This document shows, piece after piece, positions 22,867-35,027 of a stretch of DNA of 64,000 bases. Where the stretch lies: the NCBI GenBank assembly GCA_022592435.1, contig JABYQS010000007.1, positions 124,001 to 188,000 of the forward strand, given 5' to 3'. The translations under genes and the position numbers were made by a program. The DNA is from Cerioporus squamosus. Lineage: Eukaryota > Basidiomycota > Agaricomycetes > Polyporales > Polyporaceae. The notes below the pieces were generated by a model. That model ran no database searches. It worked only from the letters and a program-made list of their open reading frames with translations, and had not been told where the DNA came from. Each line of letters starts with the position of its first letter. Within the stretch, counting starts at the first letter, position 1.

Positions 22867-24660
22867 ATGATGACGCCTATGCGTTACGTGGTACTGGTGC
22901 TGGTCATCATAGTGAGTTCTACATGTTACCGCGCGGCGCATTTACTCCGAAACTGACAGCGACACATACGTAGATCAGTTTGCACTTCATCCTCTCGTTC
23001 TCGCACGAGGAATACGGACGCGCAACATCCCTTTCCCACATCTCCGAACAGTTGGCCGGTTCGAAAGGTCATCCTCCATACCAAGACGGCGTACCAGAGG
23101 ACCGCTACGTTCCCTCCACGACCCCCATTCAGTCCCGTAAGGCCAACGCTACTTTTGTCTTCTTGGCTCGCAATGGCGATCTTCCTGGAGTAGTGGTCAG
23201 CATGAAGCAAGTAGGCAAGTGACGTGCTTCCTCACTCTCTCTTGCGACGTTAAGCCCGCGCTGTAGAGGATCGTTTCAACAAGGAGTTCCAATACCCTTA
23301 TGTCTTCCTGAACGAAGAGCCCTTCTCGGACGAGTTCAAAGAGTACGCTATCTCCTTATACCGGTTCATACCGTTCCTAACTTGGCTGGCACAGTCGCGT
23401 ACAGACCCTTACGGACGCCAAGATCGAGTTCGGACTGATTCCCAATGAGCACTGGGTACAGCCGGATTGGATCGACGAGGAGCGTGCTTCTGCCGCGCGG
23501 AAGGACATGGTCGAGCACAATGTCATCTATGGAGGTTAGTCTGTCCTATGTTGCCAGTCCGGCCCCACGTTAATCACGAGAACAGGAAGCGTCCCCTACC
23601 GCAATATGTGCAGGTTCAACTCAGGCGTGAGTCGCCTCGAGTTCTCGTACCTGGTTGAAGGGTCTTAACCGTTGTGCAGTTTTTCTATAAGCACCCGCTG
23701 CTAGACAAGTATCGCTACTACTGGCGTGTCGAGTACGCACCCTCGTTCTTTGCTGAACTGAAGCTCATACCCTGGTAGGCCTGATGTCACATTCTTTTGT
23801 GACCTTCACTACGATGTAGGTACCTTCCATAGGTTGTCTAAACTCTGGTCGGGCTGACCTCGCATTGCAGCCTCTTCTCCTCATGCAAGACCAGAAGAAG
23901 GTTTACGGTTTCACCGTCACGCTATACGAGTATCCTGCGACTATCCCGACTCTCTGGACTGCCGCGAAGGGTATGTTAGACTGTCTCTGGTTGGTGCCTT
24001 CGTGTCCGTTCTCATGTCCGGCAGAGTTCATCAACAGCAACCCCGGCCTCGTCGAGCCCGACAACGCCATGCGGTTCATCTCTGATGATGGTGGCGAGAC
24101 CTACAACAACTGTCATTGTGAGCGCCGGTTGCAATTGGCGGCTACCGTATTTGAACTGATTTCCGCGCGCTCAGTCTGGAGTAACTTCGAGATCGGCGAC
24201 CTTGACTTCTGGAGAGGTGAAGCATACTCCAAGTTCTTCGACTTCCTCGACGAGAAGGGTGGCTTCTACTACGAGGTGCGCACTCTCCGTTGGCCGAGCT
24301 GATCCTCGAACTCACTGCAAGACTTCGTAGCGATGGGGAGATGCGCCCGTGCACAGCCTCGGTGTTGCGCTCTTCGCGAAGAAGGAGCAGATTCACTTCT
24401 TCAACGACATTGGTTCGAGAGCTCACATTACATTTGTCTTCCTCATGCTAATCAGTCTCCACAGGATACCGCCACAACCCCTTCCAGCACTGCCCACAAG
24501 GCGAGCTGCACAAGAAGGGCAAGTGCTGGTGCAACCCCAAAGAGAACTTCGGTTCGTGCATTCAGTCGTCTAGGTTGAGTGCATACGCTGACAATAAGCT
24601 AATGGTACAGACTACGAGTGGTACAGCTGTCTCAAGCGTTACGATGCGCTGTTCACGTAA
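22867..24660 (+). CDS. Alpha-1,2-mannosyltransferase, KRE2/MNT1/KTR family (GT15)
   Basis: Golgi type II membrane enzyme that adds alpha-1,2-mannose from GDP-mannose to O- and N-linked glycans of secreted proteins. I resolve 13 exons totalling 1146 nt (381 aa). The start ATG is at 22867, followed by a hydrophobic anchor ([19 protein letters not shown] across intron 1). Family landmarks follow in order: [65 protein letters not shown] (the EPD metal-binding block), [20 protein letters not shown] and [19 protein letters not shown]. Intron 2 uses a GC donor (GCAAGT at 23215) rather than GT, required to keep frame. The length and motif order match the family closely. Which KTR paralogue it is cannot be told from sequence alone. 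Confidence 0.95.
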
Positions 24661-24947
24661 GACCCGCGTCGTGGTTGCGGAATCGGACGTTGTGTATCCT
24701 GTATCCCCTGCTATTTATTGCTTGCTGCCCTCTATCTGGCCTGTGCTTGTGCTCATCCTCGCCTTAATACCTCTCAGCTCACCTCGAGCAGCTAGCCGTA
24801 CTGGGATCCAGCTCGTGGGTCGTCCATGGAGATGCTTGTTGCAGCCCTCGGCGCTCTGCACCCGTCGTCACGTCCATATAGACTGCGCGACTGGCGGTGG
24901 ATGCTATCACATCTGGACACTAGTAGCAGTAGTGTCATGACATTCCC

Positions 24948-27900
24948 TCATAAGATGGACTGGGAATAATATTGATACTTCGGTGTTCATCAGTATCGTT
25001 GATCAGGAAGGCGGACATGAAGCGTGGGAGACATACCGAATCGTAGAGTCGCGTCCAGTTTGACCCCAGAGACGTGTCGATGAGTCGCTGGACATGCTCC
25101 TCAACCGCGGACTGCGTGAGGCCCTGCTGGAAGCGCTCCCGGAGGAGTTGCGCGGTCTGTTCACCGAACGCCGCGAAGCAAGGCAGCGTGGAGTCCTTCT
25201 GCATCAACTCCACCAGAGCTATAACAACGCGTCAGATCCGTTCTTCAGAATCGTACGTCAAGCACGAATACTCACTGACGATCCTGTCGCAGTGCTTCCG
25301 AGCGGCGTCGAAGCCCTCCCTGAAAAGTTTCAGGAACTCGCGATACGCAGAGCTGTCAAGCCCGCCGAGCACTTCGATGTACTCGAGGGGAAGCTTGAAT
25401 GGTGCAGCCTCGAAGCCGATGTTACCAGGGGAGTTGGAGAGCATGAAACCGAAGTCGATGTGGATAAGATGCCCATCACGGTCGAGGAGGATGTTGCCGT
25501 TGTGGCGGTCCTTGATCTGGAGGAGGTACGTGACCAGCGAGTATCCGGCTAGGGACTTTGCAAAGTTGCGCTGCGCACGAACGTACTTCGCTGAGGTCGG
25601 ATCGCCATATGTCTGACCGCGACGTCAATGCGCGGTAAGACAAACGAAACATGCTATGACAACGCACCGACTTGAAGTGGTCGAGCAAGGTGACGTGCCC
25701 CAGACGACCCTCCGCTAACCTTCGTGCATACTCCGCCTTCTTGATCGAGTGTATTGACACGGCATCGGTGATTGTCTCGACAAGACCCGAAGAGTTACCC
25801 GTAATGAGGATGCGGAAGCTGTGGGGTGATACGACATATCAGCGTCTTTTGGGAAACACTGACAACTAAGCAGACTACGTACTATCGTACCCAGCATTGA
25901 CAGTTCTCGTCCTTCCAGATCTTCTCGAACTCTTGTATGAGTTGAACAGCGAGTTGCTCCTGTCGTAAGTCACCGCCTGTCTTGACAATAACCGAGACGC
26001 AGTCCCAGTTGGCTGCAAGCAAGCAGGTCAACCATTGTCGTGCAGGCAAGAAGCCAGGATTCTTACCAAGATGTCCATAGGGCGAGGCTTGCCGTACACG
26101 AGCCTGAGGAAAGTACGCGTTAACACCAGACGTCACAAGGAATCATCATGGATCCCGTGCCTACCTTTTTCGCCGCCCACGACTCACTGAACACGACAGC
26201 AGAAGGGTCCGCCTTGCTCAGCTCCCTCCGGATGATACCTTCATCCTCCGCCGACTTCATGTCTCCATTCGTAGGAGCCATCCTCAGCGAGCCCTCGTTG
26301 ACCCCGTTCTCCTTCATGCGTGCCATCCGTTCTTCCTCGAGCGCCAACATCTCCTCCATGATGCGATCCCGGATCGCAGCAGCCTCAGATGCAGGTAACC
26401 TCATGCGCATCGGCGTTCCCGCGGTAGATGCCCCAGGCTCGCCAGACGCATTAGGAATGACAGGGGTACTAGTACCATTTGTTGCGCCTGTAAGCCAGCT
26501 TGTGCCAGGAAGCCAGCGGAGCGGCGCTCCAAGCATCGAGGACTCGGTAGACGACGGCAAGCCCGGGATAGAGGGCGCTGCAAGGGACTGACTCGCGTTG
26601 AGCTGGGCAAGCATGACCGCCGCTGTGCGCATACGCTCTGAGTACTCATCCAGGGAGAGTACGCGGGCTGTGTGTGGTCGCGCAGGTGTATTCGGATCAG
26701 AGGTTGGGGGGAATTGGGAAGCGCGGGATGGAGGGATGCTGAGGTTGAGAGAGGGGCCGTTGGAAGCAAAAGGATCGGGCCTGTCGGAATAAGGCGTATC
26801 GGGGTTTGAGGAGGCGCGAGACCAAGCAACCATGTCGAGTTCCTTGTTCTTTGGTGCGGGCGGGAGGACTATGGAGTCTGAGAGGTCGAAGTTGTTCACT
26901 TTTAGTGAGCTCTCGTCGCCGTACAGTTGCTCAACCAGGTCTACTTCCTCTTCCTCTGGCGGTTCAGAAGGTGAGATGACGGACGGCGAGGTAACTGGAT
27001 GTGCCGGGGAGGATGGCTCTGCATCGCCGTTGTCTGTGCCGAGAGCGACTTCTGAGCCATTGACATGGTCCGGTATGACAACGGTGGGTCTCGACTTGGA
27101 CGAGTCGCTCCGTGAAAATGAGACGAGATTCTTCGATGCCCCTTTCGCCTCGTTCTCCTTCACAACGATCTTTTTCAGAATCTCCCTGTTACTTCGTTTG
27201 GCCGGGTCGAAGTCAAGGTCGTTGTGCAGAATTTCAATGAGTAGAAGGTATGGCGCACGCTCAGCCGAGTTGAGCACAACGCTTTCTCCGGGTGGTATTC
27301 GAATAATGCGGTGGTGCGGTTGCGGGATGCCCTGAGGCGCCTGAGGGGTGTCTGAAGATGTACACCACATAGGCATGCATATCTTACAACCCACATGATT
27401 GTTGAGTTGCGCTTCACATAGCAGTAGCATGATAACGAACCTCAGCAGGTAACATATGGTTTAGTCCCGTCAACTCAGCTCGCAGAGCACTGACACGAGC
27501 AGGCTTGGGGACGACTAAGAGCTTGTTGCATATGTTCTCCAGGGCAAGAATGAATTGTACCTGAGCGATGATTTGATACAGTCTGACGAATAAAACACTG
27601 CAAACGCACCTCCGAACGACAATAATGGCCGCGCAGGAGATGCATTTGGGAAGCGAAGTCATACTTCTGCAGTAGCAGATCTGCGGTGGGAAGACTGTTC
27701 GGTCTGTACGGATGTCGTGAAGCGAAAGAGGGGGTGGACTGGAATGGAGATGTAGCAGCAGGGGTGCGAGAAGGGGGACTGTCCTCTTGGCCGAATGGAT
27801 CTTCCGACAGGCGTGGTTTCCGGACGTCGCGGAGATGTAACGGGAGGGCCGGACTTGTCTGAGCAGCGATTGTTTGTCTCCTGGACATCCGCCCCTGGAT

Positions 27901-28770
27901 TGCAGAGAGGGTCTGTGGAGGGTTACCCTGCTCCGGTCCCTTCCTTGAGGTCTGCTCCTCCTCGTTCAGCGCCGGAGAATCGACCGAATCTGCGTCGTCG
28001 TCTGGGGAGCTGTTGTCCATGGTGGAGTCCGCTGAGATGGACCGAACCAAAGCTTCGCCTTCTCCAAACCGCTCGATGCTCTTGATATCCTGGCCCTCTT
28101 CGTCTACGCGTCCTTGTTCAATTGCTACCGGCCCCATGATCTGAGTGAGCTCCGGCATGCCGGGCACGCCCGCCCAAACCATGCCTATACCGACCAATGC
28201 TGGTTTGACATGAGCTTTGACCTTCTTCCGAGACGGTTTGAAAAGCGCAGGTAGGCTGAGAGAGGAGTAGGGAGCAGAGGGAAGGTCGCCAAAGATAATC
28301 TCATGACATTCGTGCAGGATGCGTTGACAGATGAGGAAGGACGCAGGGTTCGCCCCTGGCTGGGCGAGGTCCTTGAGATATGCTTGCATGTACCATAGGG
28401 TCTACGGACCTGAGCGCGAAAGCAACATCAAGCCGGAGTGTGAACGCACCAGCATGGCAATATGGGTAGACTTGTGCGCGATCTCGACAACGAAGCTCTC
28501 TAGAGCTTTAGACTGAGACGGCCTCGTTACAAGCAAATGACTGCGGTGCGTAAAGTGCCAGTCAGTATGACCATGCACACCGCTCACTTGCACTCACCAT
28601 ACGAAGCCCCAGACTTCTCGCAACTCCTGGGTATCCAGTTCCCTGAGACGTCTCGTCAAGTAATAGGTGATTCCGATGTTGTCCGCATATATCCTGAGGT
28701 ATTGAAGGGCGACATGTACCGAGAAGAAGGAAGGAGAGAGGAAGAGACGGAGGAGGAGGGCATGCGACAT
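24948..28770 (-). CDS. PIK1: Phosphatidylinositol 4-kinase beta-type (PIK1)
   Basis: Makes PI4P on Golgi membranes, needed for secretion from the trans-Golgi. The N-terminal helical (LKU) region starts at the ATG at 28770 (MSHALLLRLFLSPSFFSV) and continues over introns as FVCHLLVTRPSQSKALESF and LTLWYMQAYLKDL. A long Ser/Pro-rich linker (about 26200-27300) includes the conserved RIIRIPPGESVVLNSAERAP. The C-terminal kinase domain has VKTGGDLRQEQLAVQLIQEF, a catalytic loop with DRHNGN and a HIDFGFML activation segment, then PFKLPLEYIEVLGG. The final exon encodes YQYYSQSIL, the typical PI4K C-terminus, with TGA at 24950-24948. The domain order is that of PIK1/PI4KB, not STT4. It is head-to-head with TRS120. 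Confidence 0.95.
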
Positions 28771-29038
28771 GGGGGGCGAGGGGGAACCCGAGTGCCCCGG
28801 ACAGCAAACTCGAAGTCAGAGACTCGTCCGAGGTCGGCCACAGCGCGCCGTACACGCGAGCTCGTCCAAGACGCGCCGCCGACGCGCTCGAGCGCCTCCG
28901 GCTTGCCTTCCCCCACCGGACCCACTGTCTCCTGCCCGCTCTTCTATGATTTGAGAGCTCCTCGCCGACGACCTCGCTGCACATATACTCGACTTTGTCT
29001 CCGTATATCCTGTCTGTCACAACGGGTCGCCGCTTCGC
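28771..29038. promoter_or_regulatory. Shared divergent promoter of PIK1 and TRS120
   Basis: Only 268 bp separate the two start codons, so 5' UTRs and promoters of both genes must fit or overlap here. No TATA box stands out. The region is GC-rich. Confidence 0.55.
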
Positions 29039-32000
29039 ATGGAATCATTTGCCTATGGCTCTCTCGCACAGATCCGAGTCCTTCTCCTGCCCGTTGGGAA
29101 CATCCGTCGTTCAACGTTCGAACGATGGGCTCTGGACATCAAGAGCATTGACTCGATCCGTCTGGGAGACATAAGCACCGATGTCAAGGACGAGAGGTGT
29201 ACGTTAGCTTGTGGCTGCACCCATGTATCCCGCTCACGGTATGCTCAGCTCGTTTCATGCCCAATCACCAGCTTGCTAGTGGATCACTGCACCTGTCCTA
29301 CCCCTCCCATCCCCCGCCGGACTCTCATGCACCCCTCTCCCTCTTTCGCGTGTCCGACTTCCCGCTCGCGGTCATAGGCATCGCATCATGTGCACCGAAT
29401 GATTCGCTTGCAACTATCCTCGCCCAGTTCCAGACTGTCCTGCATGAAGTATTCCCCGCGTCGTCTATGTTTCCTCTCGCGAGCAACTGCTTCGTCTTTG
29501 AAGAGAGCGACAGCACCACAAATATTCATCTCGGTGATAACTTTCCCGGACTGGTTGTCATTCCGAGCGTGATGGGACACAAGAAGACATATGTTGGGAC
29601 TCTCGTGGCTGACATCTGCTCCAAGGTGCTTGTCGAGCTGGGCGCTGTGGTCAGTGTCTTCCGTGCGAATGTGAACAATACGCAATCCTGAATTCTGCTC
29701 GCAGGCGCAAACATTGGAGAACCCACTCGGGAACGAATACCTTAATGCTTCCCTCTTTCCCAATCTCCCGCCACCTTCTGAGATGCCTAGGTCTCTGGAC
29801 GACGAACCAAGGCGGGATTCCTTGCCTCTCCTTCCATCGCATAATAGTCAGCCAGATCTGAACGGCCAGCTACGAGCGAAGACTCCCCTAGGTCTCAAGA
29901 GAGCTTCTACGATGAGCCCTGGACTGCTTCCCAGCCGCCACGTTAGTCTACCTCCCAGTCCGGCACCCGGAAATCTGAAGAAACGACCCACAACCATTGG
30001 CGCAGCCTCTTCTCATGGTCGATTTTTCAAGGTCTTGGCTGATTTCTTCTTGCTGGCTGGTCGGCTAGAGGAGGCTTCAATATGGTCAGTTTCCGCCGCG
30101 ACAATGCACGCCCTGCTCTCACCCAGGAACATCTTGTCGTAGGTACAATGAGGCCATCGTGCTCTGCAAGTCTCTTCAGGATGTAGCTTGGCACGCATCT
30201 GCTTTGGAAGGTCTCGCTACCATTCCGATAGTCGAAGCGTGGTCTTCGACTGATGGTATTGTTCGTGTGCCCTCAATAATCTCGGGTTCTCTCATCAGCT
30301 GACCACTCACGCAGAATGGCATAGCCCACGACAGGGACCCTTGGATGGATGTCGCTGACAAGCTCAATCAGGCTATCGCCCTATACCAGCGCGCCGTACC
30401 AGCCTCTGAACCGGAGGCAACCTTTTCTCTTCTTTCCTATCTTTATTGCTCTTCGGTCTTGCGACACAGTACCCTCCTTTACGCTGTCTGGTCATCCAAG
30501 GGCTGGGGTCCTCTTGCTTTCACTGCTATGCTCCAACCCAGTCCATCTCCGTTCTTACCCGCCACCCTCTCTAATAATGCCAGCCCAACCTCCAGCTCGA
30601 GCGCAAGGAACTCCTACGCTGCTCTTGAGAGGTTGTCGGTTATCACCGGCATCACCCGCGCACAAATAGCGGCCTCGGTATCGCAAGCTCACGGCCCTTG
30701 GCTATGTCACTTGGACCCACGGGAACGTGTGCGTATCCTCGAGTACATCGCGGCGATGTTCGGCGCCTTGGGCTACGTTCGGAAGGAGGCTCATCTGCTT
30801 AGAGAGGTGTTGGTATGTCTTATGGACATGGTCGTTTGTGGCCGCGAAGAGAGCGGCAGCGGGAGTGCGCGAGTTCTGAGCGCAGGACTTGGGAATCGCA
30901 ACAACTCTCTCAACGTGACGACGGCGCAGGGCACCGTAGGCATCCGGGAGAACGAACGGACAGACGGTAACGAGAGCATCCTGTACATTGTCAAGCACGT
31001 ATGCAGGGTGTACGGCGTTGATCTCGAAGCCGTCAAGTTGCTCGACCCCAATGCGTCCAGTCGGGACAGTTGCACCTCGCAGGCCGATGAAGATGCGGAG
31101 GGAGAAGATGACCTTGCCCGTGCTCTTCAGGAGCCGTTTGGATGGCCAGAACTCCAGCTTGATATCGTCCGGGAAGCAATCGCGGTTGCTGAGGCTCTCC
31201 CAGGTATATCTCTTCTACGTAGCTTACTCAAGTTCGGATCGACTGATACATTTGACAGACTACATGGCCGTCGCCCAGTTTGCGTTGTCATCGCTGAAGC
31301 TTCTCCACCCTGTCATGAGCCCGAGAGACCAACACGAAATCTATAGTCAAGCGAGCAAGGCTATGATGACGGCGAAGCGGAGAGGCGATGCTCGAGCTGT
31401 CGACTATTGGTCCGGCCAGCCCATCTCTGGGATCGCCGTCTTGCCGTATGCATATCTTCTGCGCTCCTTCATGATGTGGCTTACGCGTCTTCCAGATTGC
31501 CGTTAGTGAGAATGCCTATCGAGAAGCCTATCTCGCTGCTGTCGCAGACCTCGACCGGTGCCACCTCGATTATTGCTGGTGTCCGAGACCCCTTCTTGTA
31601 CAATCCACGCAAGGCACTACAAGGCGAGGTGCGCAGGGTGTCGCAACATGTTCCATGGCCATCCTTGCTCATGATGTCCACAGACCAAGACTGTCCTGGT
31701 CCAGAATGAACCCTTCGACTTGGTCGTCACGTTACGGAATCCCTACGTCTTCGACCTGGACTTGCAAAGCCTGCAGCTGAGGTCCGTTCAGTTGCTATAT
31801 GATATGCCGAGACGTCAGTTGTGCTGACCCGCGGCTTTTGTTATCGAATAGCACGTCAGGGGTGACCTTTATATCCAAGCCTTGCGCGGTTGTGGTGCCT
31901 GCGAACTCATTCCATCCAGTGACAATCACAGGCAAGGCCGTAGAGTCTGGTGCGCTGACGGTCCGGGGATGCATTGTCCAGGCACCAGGAGGAGTCTCAC

Positions 32001-33910
32001 GCGAGTTCGTTCTGCCTCTCGCCACGGAGGAAGAGGAAGAGCGAAAGTCACGGCGGCGAAGCGCCATTGAGTGCGAGACGGGGAGGTCAAAACACTCGGG
32101 ACTTGACTCGCGCCCATGGCAGAAGTCTAGCAAGCGAGGAAGCACGCAGGTGGTAGCGAGCTCATCGACAAAGAAGACCGTTCGTTTCATTGAGTGCGTT
32201 GTCGTGCCGGAACAACCTCTCCTCCGCATACGTCGGACGTCGCTGACCCATGGCGCTGTCATGCTGTACAACGGCGAAATGTGAGTACCGTCTCGATAAA
32301 CTTCCTGAGTATCGTCCTGATACTGTTTGATAGGTCAACGATACGGATTACCCTGGAAAACGTATCGACGCTACCTGTAGACCTTATCCGGCTAACCTTC
32401 GACGATTCTACGATTGCTCCCGCTCAACAGGCTCTTGCGGAAGGAGATCTGTCGGTGTTCGACACGTACGAGACGGAGTATGACCTAGTACATCGGCCAG
32501 TGTTCACTTGGGACAGTGAGCGCGAACCGCAGGAGATCGGGCCAGGGCAGAAGAGGGTCATTACCGTTAACTGCTTCGGCAAAGTTGGCTGGTACGTGAT
32601 CGTCTTCCTTTGAACCAGCTTATATTGAGCTCCTTCTGTAGTACGAGTGGTGCAATCCATGCATCATACGCATGTGTCCGGCGGCCGCAGGAGACCCTGC
32701 AAGAACCCCCAAAGGTCTTCCACACCCGACAACTGTCGTATCCCGTATTGGTCACGGTCTATCACATGCTGGAGTGCCACGCTATGGATATCCTGTCTTA
32801 TTCCGGTGCCACTACGACTTTGCCTCCCAGTGCCTCTGATGATACCGACGAGACCATGCCGGAGGCCAGGGCGCGGAAGGCACTGTTGCATGTGGGCGAC
32901 ATCGCGGATTGGTCCATATTCTCGATCGAGGTCCGGAATACCTACGGTCTGCCGTTTGAAGTTACATTTGAACGCAGACAAGAAGGTGGGTGGCTGGTCG
33001 CTGAGGTAGTGTATATCCTAACCTTAGCACAGGTGCGGAGCATGCATCAATCACTAGCCTAGTTCCTCCGGGCTCGACATCTCGGTGGGTCGAACTACAC
33101 TCTTCTCGTGAGGTAAATCAGGCTTACGTCTGGCTCAAGCATCCTTCTGCCGATCAAGAAGATATCTCTTCCTGAAGAGCACGTCTCCAGGCCGATACCC
33201 ATGCTTTCCGATCGGCAATACGTTGTGTCGTCCTCGAAGCTTTCTGCCGAAGAAGAGCGGTCCCAACGCGAGCTTTTCTGGTACAGGGAAGAGCTCTTCA
33301 AGGTTGTGCATGGACGGTGGCGCGAGGTAAGTAATCATAAGCTACTCGGCAAGGGTGCCACTAAGACGTCCATTCGCAGACGGGCGGTACCCGAGCGGGC
33401 AACCTGTCATTGAGACAACAGCGGATGACCCTGCCGATGCTGGAAGCATTACGCGTGGAGACTGCCCGAGTACGAATGAGTCTTGTACGCTACGACGAAG
33501 ACGGCGAAGAACAGCCAGTACCAGTGGATCCAGCCGGTATGAAGTACTTGCCCTCGCCGAACGAGTTTGTATACCTCCGGACCTCGATCACCAACCTCTC
33601 TCGTGAGTTTCCTTGGTCTAGGGATCAGTGGCAACGGGCTGACTAACGTAACCGCGTAGCATCCGACCTGGTGCTCACACTCAATCTCGAGCTAGAGCCC
33701 GCTCAGCACGTCGTCTACCAAGGCGAGCTGGTTGACATTTCGGTGGGACGGCTGGCCAAAGGGGAGTCACACGATGTGGAGACACCGCTCGCGTTCACAG
33801 CCTGCGGACGGTTCGACTTCTCAGCAGAAGTCTGGGCTCTTGGTCGTTCGCAAGACTCCGCTCTGGTAGGGCACGGGAGGATGCGTATAGACGTGTCCGG
33901 CGACCCGTAG
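29039..33910 (+). CDS. TRS120: TRAPPII complex subunit TRS120 (TRAPPC9 family)
   Basis: Large subunit of TRAPPII, the guanine-nucleotide exchange complex for the late-Golgi Rab Ypt31/Rab11. The N-terminus, from the ATG at 29039, is diagnostic: SFAYGSLAQIRVLLLPVGNI, FERWALDIKSIDSIRLGDI, then after intron 1 (donor GTACGT, exon resuming SRFMPN) HLSYPSHPPP and FPLAVIGIASCAPND. A TPR-like middle follows (GRFFKVLADFFLLAGRLEEA, DVADKLNQAIALYQRAV, DPRERVRILEYIAAMFGALG), then the beta-sandwich-rich C-terminal half (SNTSGVTFISKPCAVVVPAN, TIRITLENVSTLPVDLIRL, EHVSRPIPML). The stop is at 33908-33910. At least ten short introns interrupt it. The gene is head-to-head with PIK1 and convergent with VPS55. 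Confidence 0.92.
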
Positions 33911-34076
33911 CATGACCGTCTTCTACTTACGACTTCTTTATGAACGGCCGCCCTGCTTGCACTGCGAGTATCACGGTACCATGGATATCATGCCGAGCGG
34001 ATAATAGTACGATAATGTACAATGGCCTCTGCGAGAGGTGTAGCATAATGAGTGTCCAGTCGTCCTTGGGTGCGGA

Positions 34077-34084
34077 TGTATATA
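34077..34084 (+). promoter_or_regulatory. Candidate Pumilio response element in the TRS120 3' UTR
   Basis: TGTATATA lies 167 nt past the TRS120 stop on the sense strand and matches the UGUAHAUA consensus of canonical eight-repeat PUF proteins. The window also encodes such a PUF protein. An 8-mer match can arise by chance. Confidence 0.25.
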
Positions 34085-34176
34085 CTTCATTCATAGTCTG
34101 ACTCTTCCTTGAAGGTCTGACTGTACGCAAGGATGGTGCCATATACAAGACTGCTGCGAGGTCAGTTACGGTGAAA

Positions 34177-34652
34177 CTAGCAGATGTTGTAAGAGACGTA
34201 CGCTCCGCCAGCGATCGACATCACACATGCGCCCCGGGTGATAACCTCTGAATGCGCGAGGACCAGCGGAAGTGCGAACCCTGTCACGACTACCGAGGCA
34301 GTGATAAAGCGACCGAGGTCGACGGGACCTGAGCCGTCGTACTCCGTGGAGAAATCGTCCCCTCCGCAACGGGAGAAGAGTGCATTTGGAAGTGGCGCAA
34401 GGACGAAGGTCAAGGCTAGGGAGATGTACGCTCTTCAGATGCGATACTCGCGTATCAACATATTGGAATATAAAGCGCACCAACGAGCAGGGGCAACCAG
34501 TTCGACCAGAGCGCACACGACAGTATGACAAGCAGGAAGCCGACGGCCAGCACGAAGGAGAGGAGAATGACCGCTGGGAGCCGAGCTTGAGTACATGCTT
34601 GCAGGTAGTCCCAGACATAGGAGTACGAACTTTTAATGCCTGCGTGAGCCAT
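34177..34652 (-). CDS. VPS55: Vps55 endosomal sorting protein (Leprot family)
   Basis: Small four-pass membrane protein of late endosomes that, with Vps68, aids endosome-to-vacuole transport. Two exons (34652-34481 and 34415-34177) joined by a 65-nt GTGCGC...CCCTAG intron give 136 aa, close to the usual ~130-140. Family features are VILLSFVLAVGFLLVILSCA, LWSNWLPLLVALTFVLAP (across the junction), PLPNALFSRC, DLGRFITASVVVTGFALPLV and LAHSEVI. The N-terminal ~25 residues before the first membrane segment are longer than in yeast. It is convergent with TRS120 (stop codons 267 bp apart). Confidence 0.93.
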
Positions 34653-35027
34653 GGTGAGAGGCCGAGGTGGGGAGGACAGAATGTACACCGAAGACGAAGT
34701 GGTCGTTGTGAGAAGTCCTGTGCACGACGCCAGGCGCAGCGACCACAACGCACAGCGGACTGTTACGTAAGCAAACGTTGATATCCTGGTGTATGTCCAA
34801 AGGTTCATGCACATGCTCAAGTCTAGAGTCTTACATATATGCCTATACTATGTAGGGCTGTAACTATTCCATGGCTATGGTATACAATGCATTCGACAGA
34901 AACAGCAGATGCATGGAGAGCGAAGTAGGTACTACGTAATAAAGTTACAGAAGAACAAATCTGGAGCCCATAAGTAGTGTGCGCTGAGGGCAGTAACAAG
35001 TACATCTGGTCATGGTCCTGCAGTCAT
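34653..35027. other. Intergenic
   Basis: AT-richer sequence between the VPS55 start and the kinesin-5 stop. No ORF with protein character. Probably the VPS55 promoter and the kinesin-5 3' UTR. Confidence 0.6.
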
